Shown here piece after piece: positions 12,890 to 24,741 of a stretch of 64,000 bases of DNA. The stretch is from NCBI GenBank assembly GCA_022701365.1, contig JAKUHH010000216.1, positions 124,001 to 188,000 of the forward strand, in the 5' to 3' direction. Numbering within the stretch: position 1 is the stretch's first letter; each line of letters begins with the position of its first letter. Made by a program: the position numbers and the translations under genes. The notes below the pieces were generated by a model. It worked only from the letters and a program-made list of their open reading frames with translations, did not search any database and was not told where the DNA came from. The stretch is from Mycocentrospora acerina. Its lineage: Eukaryota; Ascomycota; Dothideomycetes; Pleosporales.

Positions 12890-13436
12890 CTAGCTCTGCT
12901 GAAACAGACTAATTGGACTGATTTTCGGGATCAGTGCACCCATATTCATAGACGGTACCTCGAGGATATCTACTCTTCTAGGGCGTCGCCCATGAACCAC
13001 GATGGGTGTTGTGGGAACAATCTTGCCGGACTCTCTTTCCATCCAATCAAAGTTTCCACACTGTAAAGTTTAGGGGTAGACATGCTCTTTTCGGCTAAGT
13101 GGGCAGCCCATGAGAAAGCTGTTGTTCGATGTTAATTGTAAAAACGCACGCCGATCAAAAAGCCATGTAGTATGGCTGTGTAAGTATGAAAACCCGTCTT
13201 CGCAAGGATCACTGGCCCACAATAGTAGCCTTGGAAGTCTCGTCCTCCGATGCCACATGGATCAACATCTCGCATAACGGGTGATAAGCGTTGGCGCCAG
13301 GATCGTCGCCTGCAATGACTTTCACGTATACTTTGTGGACCACAAAAGGCAACTCCAATCGACATGCGAAGCCAAACCGACCCACTACCGGCCGGCTACG
13401 TATGTGAACTGCCCTTGTCCAGCCTCGTGGATGTTT
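12890..13436 (-). pseudogene. Possible two-exon gene or gene remnant
   Basis: Two coding-like minus-strand frames lie in tandem. The upstream one (13209-13436, 75 codons, no ATG) contains LPFVVHKVYVKVIAGDDPG and LCEMLIHVASEDETSKATIV. The downstream one (12890-13042, 50 codons from an ATG) contains KIVPTTPIVVHGRRPRRVDI and ends in a stop. Immediately 5' of the second is a good intron end (CCCCTAAACTTTACAG), and a weak GTGGGC donor sits near the end of the first. This could be the 3' part of a spliced gene whose 5' end is missing or decayed. No family recognised. Confidence 0.3.
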
Positions 13437-14408
13437 TCAAATGAAGGCAACTAGACAGGCGGTACTGCGCCAACACTGTCCCAACTTGCAGATCTTGCAG
13501 GATCTAATTTTGCAGGACAGTTCAAATGAAGACAACAGTGGCAAAGATTGTGTGGCACGCATAGTCGGACGATGTGCCCCGAAGTTTCTGTGGGCATGGG
13601 ATTTCTACCTGCAACATGGAGGTGCGATCAGCTAGGTACACTTAGGCTCCGTACTTCGGGCCGAATGTGCACTCTCTACTTTCCCGTCTTGGGACAGCGT
13701 ATGCACCTTTTTCGGAAGCCCAAAACATGCAAGCTCGCTGCCCACAGTGCAGTCAGGGAATGCCCATCTTTGAGTCTCGACCATTGTTGATGCATCGTGA
13801 CCGCCTGGTCTAGGGTTAAGTGCCGCACTTCTTCGCAAGCAGGGGGGCTGCAGAATGGCGATCTAGGCCAGAGCTGCATTGACTTACCGTACCTGTTGAT
13901 GAAGAAGAAACGGATGGGCGCACTGCAGCCCGATCGATCTGGAGGCGCACTGGCTAGCAGATGCGAAGGATGGATTCAATGCGAAATCACCTTGCAGGGA
14001 ACGACTGCTATGACGTCGGCCGGTCAGGTCCCGCTTCAATTTGAATTTAGCATTCTCGTGTCTTGACATTTGTGGAAACGGCCGTTCTAGCCTAGTCTAA
14101 AAGTCTGACTTCCCCGCGGTTGTTGGCTGTGGAAGGAACGCCAGACGCTAGATCGACCTGCATCCGCCATCTCCTGGTGTAGATGGGCGACGCTCTCGAA
14201 ACCCTGTTCCAGCTCCAAGTGTTGTCAGCAGTTCCGTAATGTGCAACGCCGAGCACTAATAATTTCTTATACTCATTGTTATAGCACATGATATACAAAG
14301 TAACCCCCCGAATGCAGGGTTGAATGATCCATATGGGCGTCACGGAACATAGTCCTTTCGTTCATCACCACCCGTCAGCCTCTCTCCCCAATTATCTAGC
14401 ATAGAGAC
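13437..14408. other. Non-coding stretch
   Basis: No supportable gene. A direct repeat of TTCAAATGAAG followed by ACAAC-like sequence occurs near 13436 and 13521. Open frames of 60-90 codons overlap on both strands and look random. Confidence 0.45.
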
Positions 14409-14627
14409 ATGCTCGCATTCATGCCTCCACAATCAGCAAATTCATCTCCAGGTACGTTCACGTCAACACCACCTTACAGCCATCATTAACGTCTCAATAG
14501 GGCTGACCTACTGGTATGGCAGCAGCAGTCTGCCAGACGCATTGGATGGCCAGCCAGAGGATGTCTCGAATCCTCGTGCAATGCGACGAGCCTCCGAGGC
14601 CGTCATTCCAGCACCCAGTTTCCAGAG
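14409..14627 (+). CDS. Candidate 5' exons, possibly of the DUF3425 regulator
   Basis: Two candidate exons, 14409-14451 and 14501-14627, are linked by a GTACGT..AATAG intron with a CATTAAC-like branch region. The joined frame starts with ATG, gives about 56 residues (MLAFMPPQSANSSPG, then LPDALDGQPEDVSNPRAMRR) and ends at another GTACGT donor. The Pro/Ser-rich character suits the N terminus of a fungal transcription factor. The gene just downstream lacks an ATG in its first recognised exon, so these may be its missing 5' exons. I could not find one continuous splice path between 14628 and 15275, so this is a hypothesis. Confidence 0.35.
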
Positions 14628-15274
14628 GTACGTGGATCTGTCTCGTAAACCGTCATTCAGCGTCGTATTGTGGCAGTCCGCCTCCCTATTCATATCGTCG
14701 TTTGGATGTTTGCCGCTGTCGACACAGCTGGTTGAAAATTCGTTTCTGTCGACAGAGCGTCGCAGCAATACCCCCCACCGGCACCCTCCGCTTGAGCCTA
14801 TCCGTTGTCCTCGGCCAAAAACATGCGGAATGTACTCCGACTTCTTCCACCCGTCATATCCTTTTCCCGTAGTTATCGACCATCTCATCCTCCGTTCAGC
14901 AAAATGTGTCTTGATTCTCGTTGGGCATCATCCCGTGTTGCCAAGCGGGCGAGGCAAATCTCTAGAGGATACCACTTTTCGGGAAGAGATCTACAAAACG
15001 CCACGATCATCCGCCATTCCCCCGTGCATGAATTGTCTCTGAGAGTCTGGCTTGACGGGTTCGCCACGGCATTGTTGCGTTGAGGTTCTGTTATTCCCCA
15101 AAACTCTGAACCGCTGGCTGGAAGAAGAAGAATACTTGCGCTCTCGGATTTTGCGCAGGGTGGCAGAAATTAGCGATGCGGCAACTTCGGGCTTACTTTG
15201 CTGATCACCACAATCTACTTCCCAATGGTCTCGGAATCCGATTGCGACAACTGCCGGAGACTTTCCGTTTTTGA

Positions 15275-16944
15275 AGATCGTGTCAATCTGCTCCGGAACG
15301 CGCTGACAAAATTATCAGTCAAGATTCTCCTGGGTGGGATCAAAGCCAAGGCCAACTCCACCTCGACTCGGCCCAAGCAACTCTTGTAATTCGCCCCCAA
15401 GCGGCGAACGCGTCTGCCATCCACAAAGCCCCGCTGGCACCAAAACAAGGCCTAGGGGGCTCCCTTGCAAATGCTCGAGGACAGCACCAATCGCCCATTT
15501 CAGGGGTGTACGCCCTCCGCACTCCTCGCGGAAAGATCACCTCCATAGCGTGCGAAAGTTGTCGGAAGCGCAAGTCGAAAGTATGTTTTTCCTACAAAGG
15601 GACATGCGGAAGGATCTAATTATCTCTTCAGTGCGATGGTGTCCGACCAAAGTGCAACACTTGCCAATCAAAAAACCTTACCTGCGTATATGATGTGGCT
15701 GAAGATGGCAAAACGACTACACAATTACGAGCACATGTCAGACGATTGGCAAAGGAACTCGATGACATGAAGTCCGTTATATCGCTGTTGGCTATGGCAC
15801 CAGACCGGGCTTCAGCAGCGAGCTGGGCTGCTGAGCTGGAGAAAAACGGGTTTGCGCACCATTCAGCCGAGGACATTAAGAAATCACTCCAGGTGAGTGC
15901 CGTTGGGTTAATATAGCATCGTTGTTCTGACGTTGTTTAGGACCCGCAAGAGCCAACTCCTGCACTCACAGAGCAAGATTCAATTGGTACCCCAGGAAGC
16001 GAGCGGTTCGTGGCGCAAAGACAGCACATGGGCGCCTCTTCCTACGACGGATCATCGCGCGAAGATAGGTGAGTCTGGGTCTCTTGCGGATCTATGACAC
16101 TCTGCTGATGGACTTGATAGTCGAGAACAAAGCCAAACAGCTTTAAATTATCCACCTGAGGGTGTAGTTGATAGCGCATCGTCTCTGAATCCTCCTTCTT
16201 TGAGTCTAGAAACCGCCGCGAACGCTCTCAACAAGTTTGGGTTCGACTACATCTACTATCGCAGGACAAAACGCGAGCTTCTTGCAAGTGGATGGAGCGA
16301 AGCACAGATATTTGGAAGGATCGAGATAGATGTAGATACACTCCTGTTGGGATTCGTGGATCCTCAGGATTCACAAACAGTGCCTACATGGTGTTCACGA
16401 ACGGTGAATAAACTGCTTCCAACAGCACCCCTTCCGGTTAGATTGGCGTCCACGTGGACACTGACTAAGTTAACGCGGGTAAGTGGTAGGACGCTGCCAG
16501 TCATATCGTACGACTAACTTTAGCAGTATCTCGTCTGGCCTAGTGTAGAGAACCTGAATTCTAATCCTGCGTGGTTGACACCGCCGATAGGCAAGCAAGA
16601 TTCGGGGCCGTATGATATCCTCATCGATCTAGTTCCTTGGTCCGTTCCTATACTCTTGTGTTCGTCAGAAATATGCAAAGCTAACTTTCTGCAGGCCTCA
16701 AGTACGCCAACTGATGTACCAACATCCCCGGGAATTTTCAGTCGGGCCCCTCATCGGCATGATTAGCGTAAATTGGCCGTATGCGGACGATGCGTGCCAT
16801 TTCTGGGATATCGAAGCTGGATGCACACGCATGACACCGTTATTCGAAAGCACAGTGGCGGATCTAAACAATTGGACTATCGATCCAAAAGTTTTTGACA
16901 TCATGCCTGGACTCCAGGGGTTGGTTCCGGCCAAGCCAGTATAG
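15275..16944 (+). CDS. Zn2Cys6 transcription factor with DUF3425 domain (5' end unresolved)
   Basis: Recognised exons: up to 15580, 15632-15892, 15941-16068, 16121-16478, 16527-16639 and 16695-16944. All phases agree, although the 16640 donor is the weak GTCCGT. The zinc cluster spans the first intron: ACESCRKRKSK in one exon, then CDGVRPKCNTCQSKNLTC in the next, giving all six cysteines. A short helical linker follows. The C-terminal ~130 residues match the DUF3425 pattern, with LPVRLASTWTLTKLTRYLVW, a Leu-Val-Pro-Trp segment, VNWPYADDACHFWD and a final FDIMPGLQGLVPA. It is a nuclear DNA-binding regulator; the target is unknown. The frame is open back to a TGA at 15272 without an ATG, so the true start lies in an upstream exon. 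Confidence 0.85.
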
Positions 16945-19307
16945 CGGTGTAACAGTCGCTCATCTTGACGGTGTTAGCGGAGTTTGATTATGACAGTATT
17001 CCCCAAAACGGCATTTAGCATTCACCGGTTGTATCCTATATATCTTGTTTGTACTCTTGGTGTTGAGAAGGCGGTGGGCGAGAAATCTATTTAGAAGGTT
17101 GCGTTCGGAACTCTTGCAGCCTTGAGGCTGAAACAATGAGTGTCTGTATTTGGTAATTGGAGCATTTGACAGGTACGAAATAGAAGTGAAATAGACTAAA
17201 TAATTACCTTTAGACGATTCGTACTGAAGCAGTGGCAAGAACCTTGACGAGGTCCGGCCCCATATATACAAACAGAGGAAATAAGTGGCGGTCACACATG
17301 TGAATCCTTGTTGTGCAAATAGATTTACCGTCATGCCAAGGCTATCTTCGGGAGTAACGTGCCGTTATGGCGATCCGTAGATTTATTTCTGGGCCCACTA
17401 TCAACTTCACCACTATACATTGTGGCTTCATGCAGCATTGAAAAAATATGATTGAGAAACCCGGAACATTGCAGCGGGGCGCTGTTGGTTGCGAAGCTCA
17501 TCAATCTAACTGTATGGTATGTTTTGATCTTCCCGGCGTAAAATAAACTCTCTGATACTGCTAGCGAAACAAAAAATATCAGAGCGTGCTGTAGAACGTA
17601 CTTTCTATATATAACGACTCAGGACTGGAAACGTGTTATCCATGGTTTTGGTAGCCCGATGTCCACTTTATGCACAACATCCTTAGTCAGGATCAGCTAC
17701 GAGATTGGACCGATGCCCCGGGAAAGTTCGCCAGTAGCCTTGGAAACATAGAATCGTGGGCTAGCTAAGTTTGTCTGTTTTCCAGCCCCTTCTTTGTTTG
17801 TGTTACTGAGGGCTTCTAAGTTATATACAACGCCTCTGGAAGTGATGTGTATCGTACGTCACTAAAATATTACGTATCCCTTTAATTTAAAAGTCCGCGG
17901 CGTGGAGCAGTTCCAGCAATAGCAGATCTAAGTACTTACCAACAAGTTTTAGTGCGGTTCTCAACGTTTACCATTTTGGGCTCATGCTGCTCCGCTGTGT
18001 TTTCCCGGTTTCGTATCAGCCACGTGGATATATACGCACCAATTAGGGAGTATTACTTAGGCCAGTATTGGGTCTTCGCTAGGCGTCAGCTTATCACAAC
18101 CTGCGTCTCTGCGTGGTTCATGTGCAGCAACTGCAGATGTCTGAGCAGACTACAGCCTTGTTGAACAATTTCGCGTGTCAACAAACTGAATCCTACAACA
18201 CATGTTCCATCGGTTTCGTCAAATCCTACCTGTTAAGCTAGCTAAGTGCTTGGGCCTTGTTATTCCTTCCCAAGCTGCAACTCTTTTGACAGATGCGCTA
18301 TGTATAAGAACTCATGGGCTGACATGCAATCCAGCTGTGAACCATCACATCTATCTGCGTTTCTTCTCGGTTGAATACCTGTGATATAGCGATCATCAAC
18401 TTGTCCTCTCGACCCTTTCTCCACAATGATTGTTAAAGTTTTCCCCAACGGGCAATGAGACAGTTCCTGACAAATATTTTCACACCTCAAGGATACCAGT
18501 TTTTCAGCGGCCCGCCGCTGCTGGTGGATCACCGTTGAAGCGTCCTTGACTAAGAGGGTATCATTCGAAAAAGCGCCATGGGGGCTTGTGCCGCATAGGT
18601 GAGCCTGCCGCTGCAGCCAGTTCCAGACACACTACCAATCGAAGATTTCGTAATCCACATCGATCTCGGCCGTCGTGTGCCCCACGTTGGGAGCACGACT
18701 CGGACACGCGGATCCTTAAACATGTTTCTCCTTTCCAGCCTATTTAATAATATTGAATCACATGGCCATGAGAAGTTGTAAAGATCGTGATCCTCCTGAT
18801 GAAAATAGAGGCACGGCCACGTAGTAATAAAATTCAAGGTCAACCATGCATACCTACACATTGTTTCTCGATAACGCGTGAGCACCATATATATGTCTAC
18901 CATTTTGTATCATTTCGTCACCACTCTTGAATCGCCCCGTGTTCACTGATTTGCTCATGAATTGTCGTAGGTACAGGGTTCGTATTCGGAATGCTACCGA
19001 GCCAACGGCAGCATCTCCGTCGCTTGCATGCAGCCGCGCTTTCAGAACTATATGAACAAACGCGCTGCGCACCTTCGTCAGCAATTCCGTATGTTTGCCG
19101 TTATTTCTAAGGAGAATCAATGCAACTCGTCTGCTACAACCGCCTATCTCCGATAAGATCAAGACTCTCGAAGGATATTATTCAACGCTTATTCATCGCT
19201 ATCGCGAACTAATTCCAACGGAGCCTTTCCACTCGTACGGTTTGCGACGTCAGAATGAGAGGATACCGAACTTGTGACTTCGTCAAAATGATCCCTCGCC
19301 ATCATAT
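16945..19307. other. Gene-free stretch
   Basis: About 2.4 kb between the plus-strand regulator and the minus-strand F-box gene. The open frames (60-124 codons) show no domain, no signal peptide and no splice support. Somewhat more AT-rich than its neighbours. No terminal inverted repeats or LTR pair were seen by eye. Confidence 0.5.
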
Positions 19308-21642
19308 TCAGCATATCTCATCAATTCTCACAGCATTCGTCCCCACTCTCCCACTAATAGAATGATCGCAAGCTCTCCAAGCCCGTTTACGCATACTAGC
19401 AATCTCTCGTTGTCCGGATATATCCTCGAGTCCTACGATCCAGTAGCTACCCTCTATCTCGTTGCCCCCCATCATATTCTCAATAGTGCAACCTCGATCA
19501 GGGCTCAATTCATAGACAATCCTACTGTTAATATTCCCGATGAACCCTCCAACAACCTTATTGATGCGGAGACTACCCTCAGGATCATATATTCGCATGG
19601 ATGTGACGGGTTTATTTCGAGCTGTGAGGATGCGGCGTTGCGCTGCGAGGCGAGATTGTATTGGCAATAGTGCAAGTCGCAAAGAACTGGCAGCGGAGGT
19701 TGGAGAACTCATCGCTGAGTCTACACGTGGGTATCCGACCGATTTCGTCGAGAGTGAGACGTGGGCATTTCGCATTGTTGAAAATGCTGGTGAGCTCGAA
19801 ATACGCGGCGGCGAGGTAAAGAGCGAGGAATCTGATGGAAGTAGTGCAGTAGCAAGTGGCTTGCATAACATTTGAATGAGCCCTTGTGGATCGTAAGGGA
19901 TGCGAATCCTGCGGAGTGAAGGGAATGCGCCGTCTTGGATGCTAGTTGCTAAAAGTGAGGTCGCAAGGCAAGGAATTGGCTCTACGCTCCTAAAAGGAGA
20001 AGATGGCTGCTCTGGAAACAAAAATTTCGAGCCCGAGTGTAACGGTGTTGGTTGGAAAACAGACAGCAGGCCCGCTTGTGAACGGATTTCCCAATGAATT
20101 CGCTGGAGGCCAGAGGACTGGAAATCCGGTATTGGGGTCTGGGAAGAGAGGCCGGGCGCCTGATGTTGCGACAGAGTAAAGTTTCTCAAATTAGCAAGAT
20201 GACTTGAAAATACGTTGCCTATCGTGGCAAGACTTGTTATATCCAAATTGATGAGTTTCAGACTTCCAATCGACACAGCCAATGGCGAGTTAAGGAAACG
20301 TCGGAGACTCTTTTCGTCCATCCCCGGAAGATTTTCGAGACGTAGAGATTGTAAATTAGGTGGTAGAGCGCTCAACGCCATATTAATGTACGAGGCCGCT
20401 TTAAGGCCAGAAATCGAAAGGTTTTGTAACAAAGGAAATTGGCGGATTGTGCCAATGAGAGCACGGAAAGTTAGTAGAGATGGAGTTTGACTGCAGTCCT
20501 GATGCAGTACTAAAGTTGTGAGCGTCGAATGATTTGAGTTGAGTTCAAGAAAGCATTCTGTGGGGTCATATGCCACGTTGTAGCAACCGTTCATATCAGA
20601 TGCATCATCTTCTTGAGACTCGGCGTCTGGTTCTGCCAATAGCCACATTCTTTCTTTTAACCTTGACCTCGTTGAAAGTGCGTGTGAAAGGCGATCAAAC
20701 GAACGAGTATACGGTATTTGAAATCCAACAAGGCGTTCTAGTTGAGGGCACGCCATGACTAATGAGGCTACAAGATTGACGATACCTTCGCGATCGATTG
20801 TAGCACTCTGGTATAGCAACTGGAAATCTGATACATCAAGCTCACGAACGCATCGAGCTAGTGCGTTTCGTTCAAGAAGAGTTCTTCTCAGCAGTTTGAG
20901 TCTGCCAGTCCCGCTGATCTTCAATCTGGGCAGCTTTGGGTGATCTTCGTTTGCCAGGACGAACACTTTGCCGTACCTAACCTACTGGTCAGTCGCCAAA
21001 TATTGGATCATGAGGATAATTCGCGACCGTAGATATGCTGACTTACATCTTGGACGTCGCAGCTCTGTCCCACGCGTGGCTAGTAAGTGATAGGTTATAG
21101 AGATCTTTCAAATAGCACGATGGACATGCTTCATCCTGGTTAAGACGTATCTCCTCTAATTGGATAACAATGCAGTCGTAGATTTCCTTGGGCAGTTCCT
21201 TGAATATGCGCGCGGGGAATAAGCTCATGAGTCTTGGTTTTCTTGGAGCAGCATTTTTCTTTTGTATCTCAGAATCTCCACGGGGTTTGGTCAAACGTGG
21301 AATACCATGGTGTGTGTGTGATGTGCTGCCATATTGATTTGCTACAGATTGCTTGTTCGAAACTACAGAGAGGTGTGTCGTGGTGACGAATGACCGATTC
21401 GAGGTAAGACGCTCTGTTGTTTGTATAGAAGTTTTAGGTGGCGAGGTTGGCTTGGTCAGGTTGGTCCAGTTCGCGGACAGTCGTTTTTTTATCTGTTTCG
21501 CTGTGTGCGTCCGTGGATATTCGTATCTATAGATAACAATTAGCTTAGAGTTGTACGTGTGTCCATTGATCCAGCTGTTCTCCTCTATGAAGACTTTGTA
21601 TTGTGGGTTCGATGAGACGGAAGAACACCAGACCAAAAACAT
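19308..21642 (-). CDS. F-box domain protein with leucine-rich C-terminal region
   Basis: Two exons: 21047-21642 and 19308-20976, with a GTAAGT donor and GGTTAG acceptor. F-box proteins recruit substrates to SCF ubiquitin ligases. The F-box-like segment begins at FKELPKEIYDCIVIQLEEI and continues with ACPSCYLKDLYNLSLTSHAW, a pattern typical of a large Ascomycete F-box family. It is followed by leucine-rich helices and strands (LLQNLSISGL, LPPNLQSLRLENLPGM) consistent with a degenerate LRR fold. The C terminus is a Gly/Arg-rich region ending in AVRIDEIC. The start is uncertain: the first ATG of the open frame is used, but ATG at 21228 (MSLFPARIF), just before the F-box, is an equally good start, and an upstream exon is possible. 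Confidence 0.8.
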
Positions 21643-23475
21643 TGATTTTGTGATATTCAAGGGCTTTGTTCAACAAACAAATGTGTGCAACGTTCATTTC
21701 ACGAAACTTACTTGTCTTCGCAGTATTGCTCACAATTGTCCCTGTCTGGAAGAAGACGTCGAAACATGTCTGGTTCGTCTTCGACAATCGCTATAATGTG
21801 AGGGGAGTTTCAGAGGAGGGCATGGAAGAGAAGACCGTAACGAAAACATTCACACGAAAACGATGCGAACAAAAGTAAAAGCAGGGCTGTCTCAGATAGA
21901 TCTATAGAAGAGATAATCGTTTCAGGAATCGATAACTCTCCGGTGAACTGACAAGTACACGAGGCGTAGGTTCGCCGGAACGGGCGCACGGGTTATATTG
22001 TAACACCGGGGCCGTGAACGATGCTTGATTTGAGATACAAAGGTCTCTGTTAGTGAGGGGGAGATTGCCGACAAACAAAATTGGCGCTTCAATCGTGAGT
22101 AGGAAAAGATAGCTGAAGCACGACGCACTAGCCTCTGAATCAGGATTGACAGCTGAGATAGGCAGCTTTTTACCCGGATTTGCGGAGATTGAGGTTTGCA
22201 CACCCCCGACCTATGAACCATAACGCATGTCACTCTGTCGCGGCGGACGATGATATCTATACGAGAAGAGTTGATGTGACGAAGCTGTTAGATGTAACGT
22301 TTGTGACACTCGGTGAGCGCTGTATGCCGATGAATACAAATGAAGCGTTCCTAGCGCACGATGGATATACAAGTTGTGCAACACGTGGTGTACGAACTCT
22401 GACTGCGGACACAGGGCCCATGCACATGCAACCTTGTGGCATGGTGTGGAGACGGCTCAGGCGCTAGAACTTGTCGAATGGATTAGTTCGCACGGGAGTT
22501 CGCCTGGTCGGCGATTTATGGTTTGCGAACCCCCCGCTCTCGCCAATCGGCGAGCGCAGCTCAAGCTTGGCCATATCACGACAAACTGTGTTCGTTCCGC
22601 GTTCGCATTTGCTTCTGATTCCCCAACTCAGCCGGAACAGCTTAAACACTGCACAAGCACATCTGTCTACCAGAGAATCATCATTGATGTCACATTTAAC
22701 CCCTTGCCTGATTACAACATCACTATCGGTTATCGACCTTCGAGAATGCCCCGTGGTTTGTCCGGATCCAGGTACCCGCTAGACTGTGGTCTAGTACCTC
22801 TGTCAATATACCCCCTTGTCGGACAGCGTCACAACGGCAGCAACTGGAAGGGTTGTCTGATTTGGGACAGAACGCCTTTTTATGGGTTAGTAACCAATAG
22901 AAGAACCAGCTGCTATTCATTGGGATTGCCATTTCTAGAAAGAGATGAGTGATCAGTTATGTGGGATGTGATGGCTGTCAGCTGGAACAGCCGTTTCCAT
23001 GTACGGAAGCTGTCATTGGCGGCGCTAAGATATCGCGACTTCGCACAGAATATGTCAGACGGATGCCGTAGAGGTCCCTGCTTCTAGATGTGGAGCTGTC
23101 GATGGAACAAGATCATGAAATATCAAGTGATATTATACCCATAGCTCTCAGATGGTATCTTTGCACCGATGAATGAGAACTGCTTGGATTTGGCGAATTG
23201 TGTATGGAAATGCGCTAAGAAAGACGGCGGCAAATTGTTCTGAAAATATGTTTCTGGTCTTTATTTGATTCACTCACAATTGACAAATATAAAAAATTCA
23301 AGATAAACCAACTTTGGTGTCAAGAGTTATATTATGTACGATCGAGCGATCTGTAGACAAAAAGAAACAGGTTCATATCAATCCTTAGTACCATTATTCA
23401 GACAATCATAAATAGCAGTGTTTCACACATTGCAAATGTGGTATGCGAATAATACTAAATCATCGTCTTACCCAC
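21643..23475. other. Intergenic stretch without a clear gene
   Basis: About 1.8 kb. A GC-rich patch near 22535-22560 contains near-palindromic GCTCTCGCC / GGCGAGCGC arms. A frame of 192 codons (22374-22952) has no domain and a Cys/His/Arg-skewed composition, so I do not call it a gene. Confidence 0.45.
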
Positions 23476-24741
23476 TCATAGGAAATAAATGGCAGCAGCA
23501 CCAAGTAGCGCACCTACACCGACGGCACCAGTAGGAGCCGCACCAGCCCTGCTTGTAGAAGATGTGGTCTGACCAGGAGCTTGGGCTGATGTAGCTGCTG
23601 GTGCGATAGTAGTGGTAGGATTCGCTTGGCCTGATGTGAATGGAGCCTCTGATACAGACGAAGCACCGGAGAATGCAGGTGCGCCTTGGGTGGCAGTGGG
23701 ATTTGCAGCGGTGCCGTTGGAGGGATTCAGAATTCTAAGAGGAGTTAGTTGTGTAAAACGCGTTAGAAATAGATTGAATCTTACTCGTCAATAACATGAA
23801 CAACACCATTTGCGACCAGAACATCTGCAGTGATAACCCTGGCATTGTTGACAAAAACACTGCCGTCCCTTCGAACATTGATGGTGAGGTTTGCGCCATT
23901 AACAGTCCTGAGTGTTGTTCCGTTCCTGAGGCCAGACGAATAACCAATGGTACCAGCGACGACGTGGTAAGTTAGGATATCTGTGATTTGCTGAGTGGTA
24001 AGGTTACCTAGAGCTGATCCAATACTCTGGAACGCCCTGTTTGAGGGGGCGAAGATGGTAACATTAGGAGTGGTATTGACAGTTTGAATGAGGTTGGTAG
24101 CGTTAAGTGCACCACGAAGCGAAAGCAGGCCTGCAGCAGACAATGTATCTGAGGCGACTTGTGGAACAACAAGAAGGCTGTCGATGATATGAATGATACC
24201 TCCAGTGAAATTGACGTTCTGTAATGGATAGTGGTTAAAAATATACGCTAATAGAGAGGCAATGGATACATACTGCTGTAGATACGGTAGAATTAGAAAG
24301 AAGGCCGCTGAAGAAAGTGACATTACCACTTGACCTGACGGCATTAACCACCTGGCCACCGGTAACATTGGTGAAGAGTGGGTTTGTGAGTAAAGTTGGT
24401 ATGAACGCGCTCACGTTAGTAACCGCGGAGGCAGGATAGACACCATTAAGGACGTGGTATTGAAGAACACCAGTGATCGCACCCTCATTTGCAGCCAAAG
24501 CTGCGAGTGTCGCGTTATTGATTTTGGCAAACGCGGCGTTTGATGGCGCCAGAATAGTAATGTTTTGTGCTCCACCAAGGGTTCCGAGGAGGTTGGGATA
24601 TAAACCGAGAACACCAGCTAGGGAAGAGAGAGAGGGTGTTCCTGCCAAAGCTGCCTGGAGTGTTGGGACAGTACCATTAGTGGTACCCTGAGCCAACGCG
24701 TAGCTCGCGAAGGCAAGGAGGGAAAGGTTCTTGAGATACAT
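23476..24741 (-). CDS. GPI-anchored protein with two fasciclin (FAS1) domains
   Basis: Three exons: 24274-24741, 23785-24218 and 23476-23734; 386 residues. A signal peptide (MYLKNLSLLAFASYALAQ) leads to two FAS1 repeats. The first shows NITILAPSNAAFAKI and YHVLNGVYPAS; the second shows NVTIFAPSNRAFQSI and LTYHVVAGTIG, and each repeat ends in VHVIDE-like or IHIIDS strands. Many N-glycosylation sequons are present. After a Ser/Thr/Ala-rich stalk, the protein ends in a small-residue and hydrophobic tail (VGALLGAAAIYFL) typical of a GPI signal. FAS1 proteins act in cell-surface adhesion. The extracellular location is inferred from the signal and tail; splice phases are consistent. Confidence 0.92.

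Noticed and set aside
10300..14400. Transposon or LTR remnants
   Set aside because: No paired terminal repeats, transposase or reverse-transcriptase motifs, or AT-rich RIP signature were seen by eye. Repeat masking would be needed to exclude them fully.
22374..22952. 192-codon plus-strand frame
   Set aside because: No domain, no splice context and overlapped by similar-length frames; composition typical of chance ORFs.
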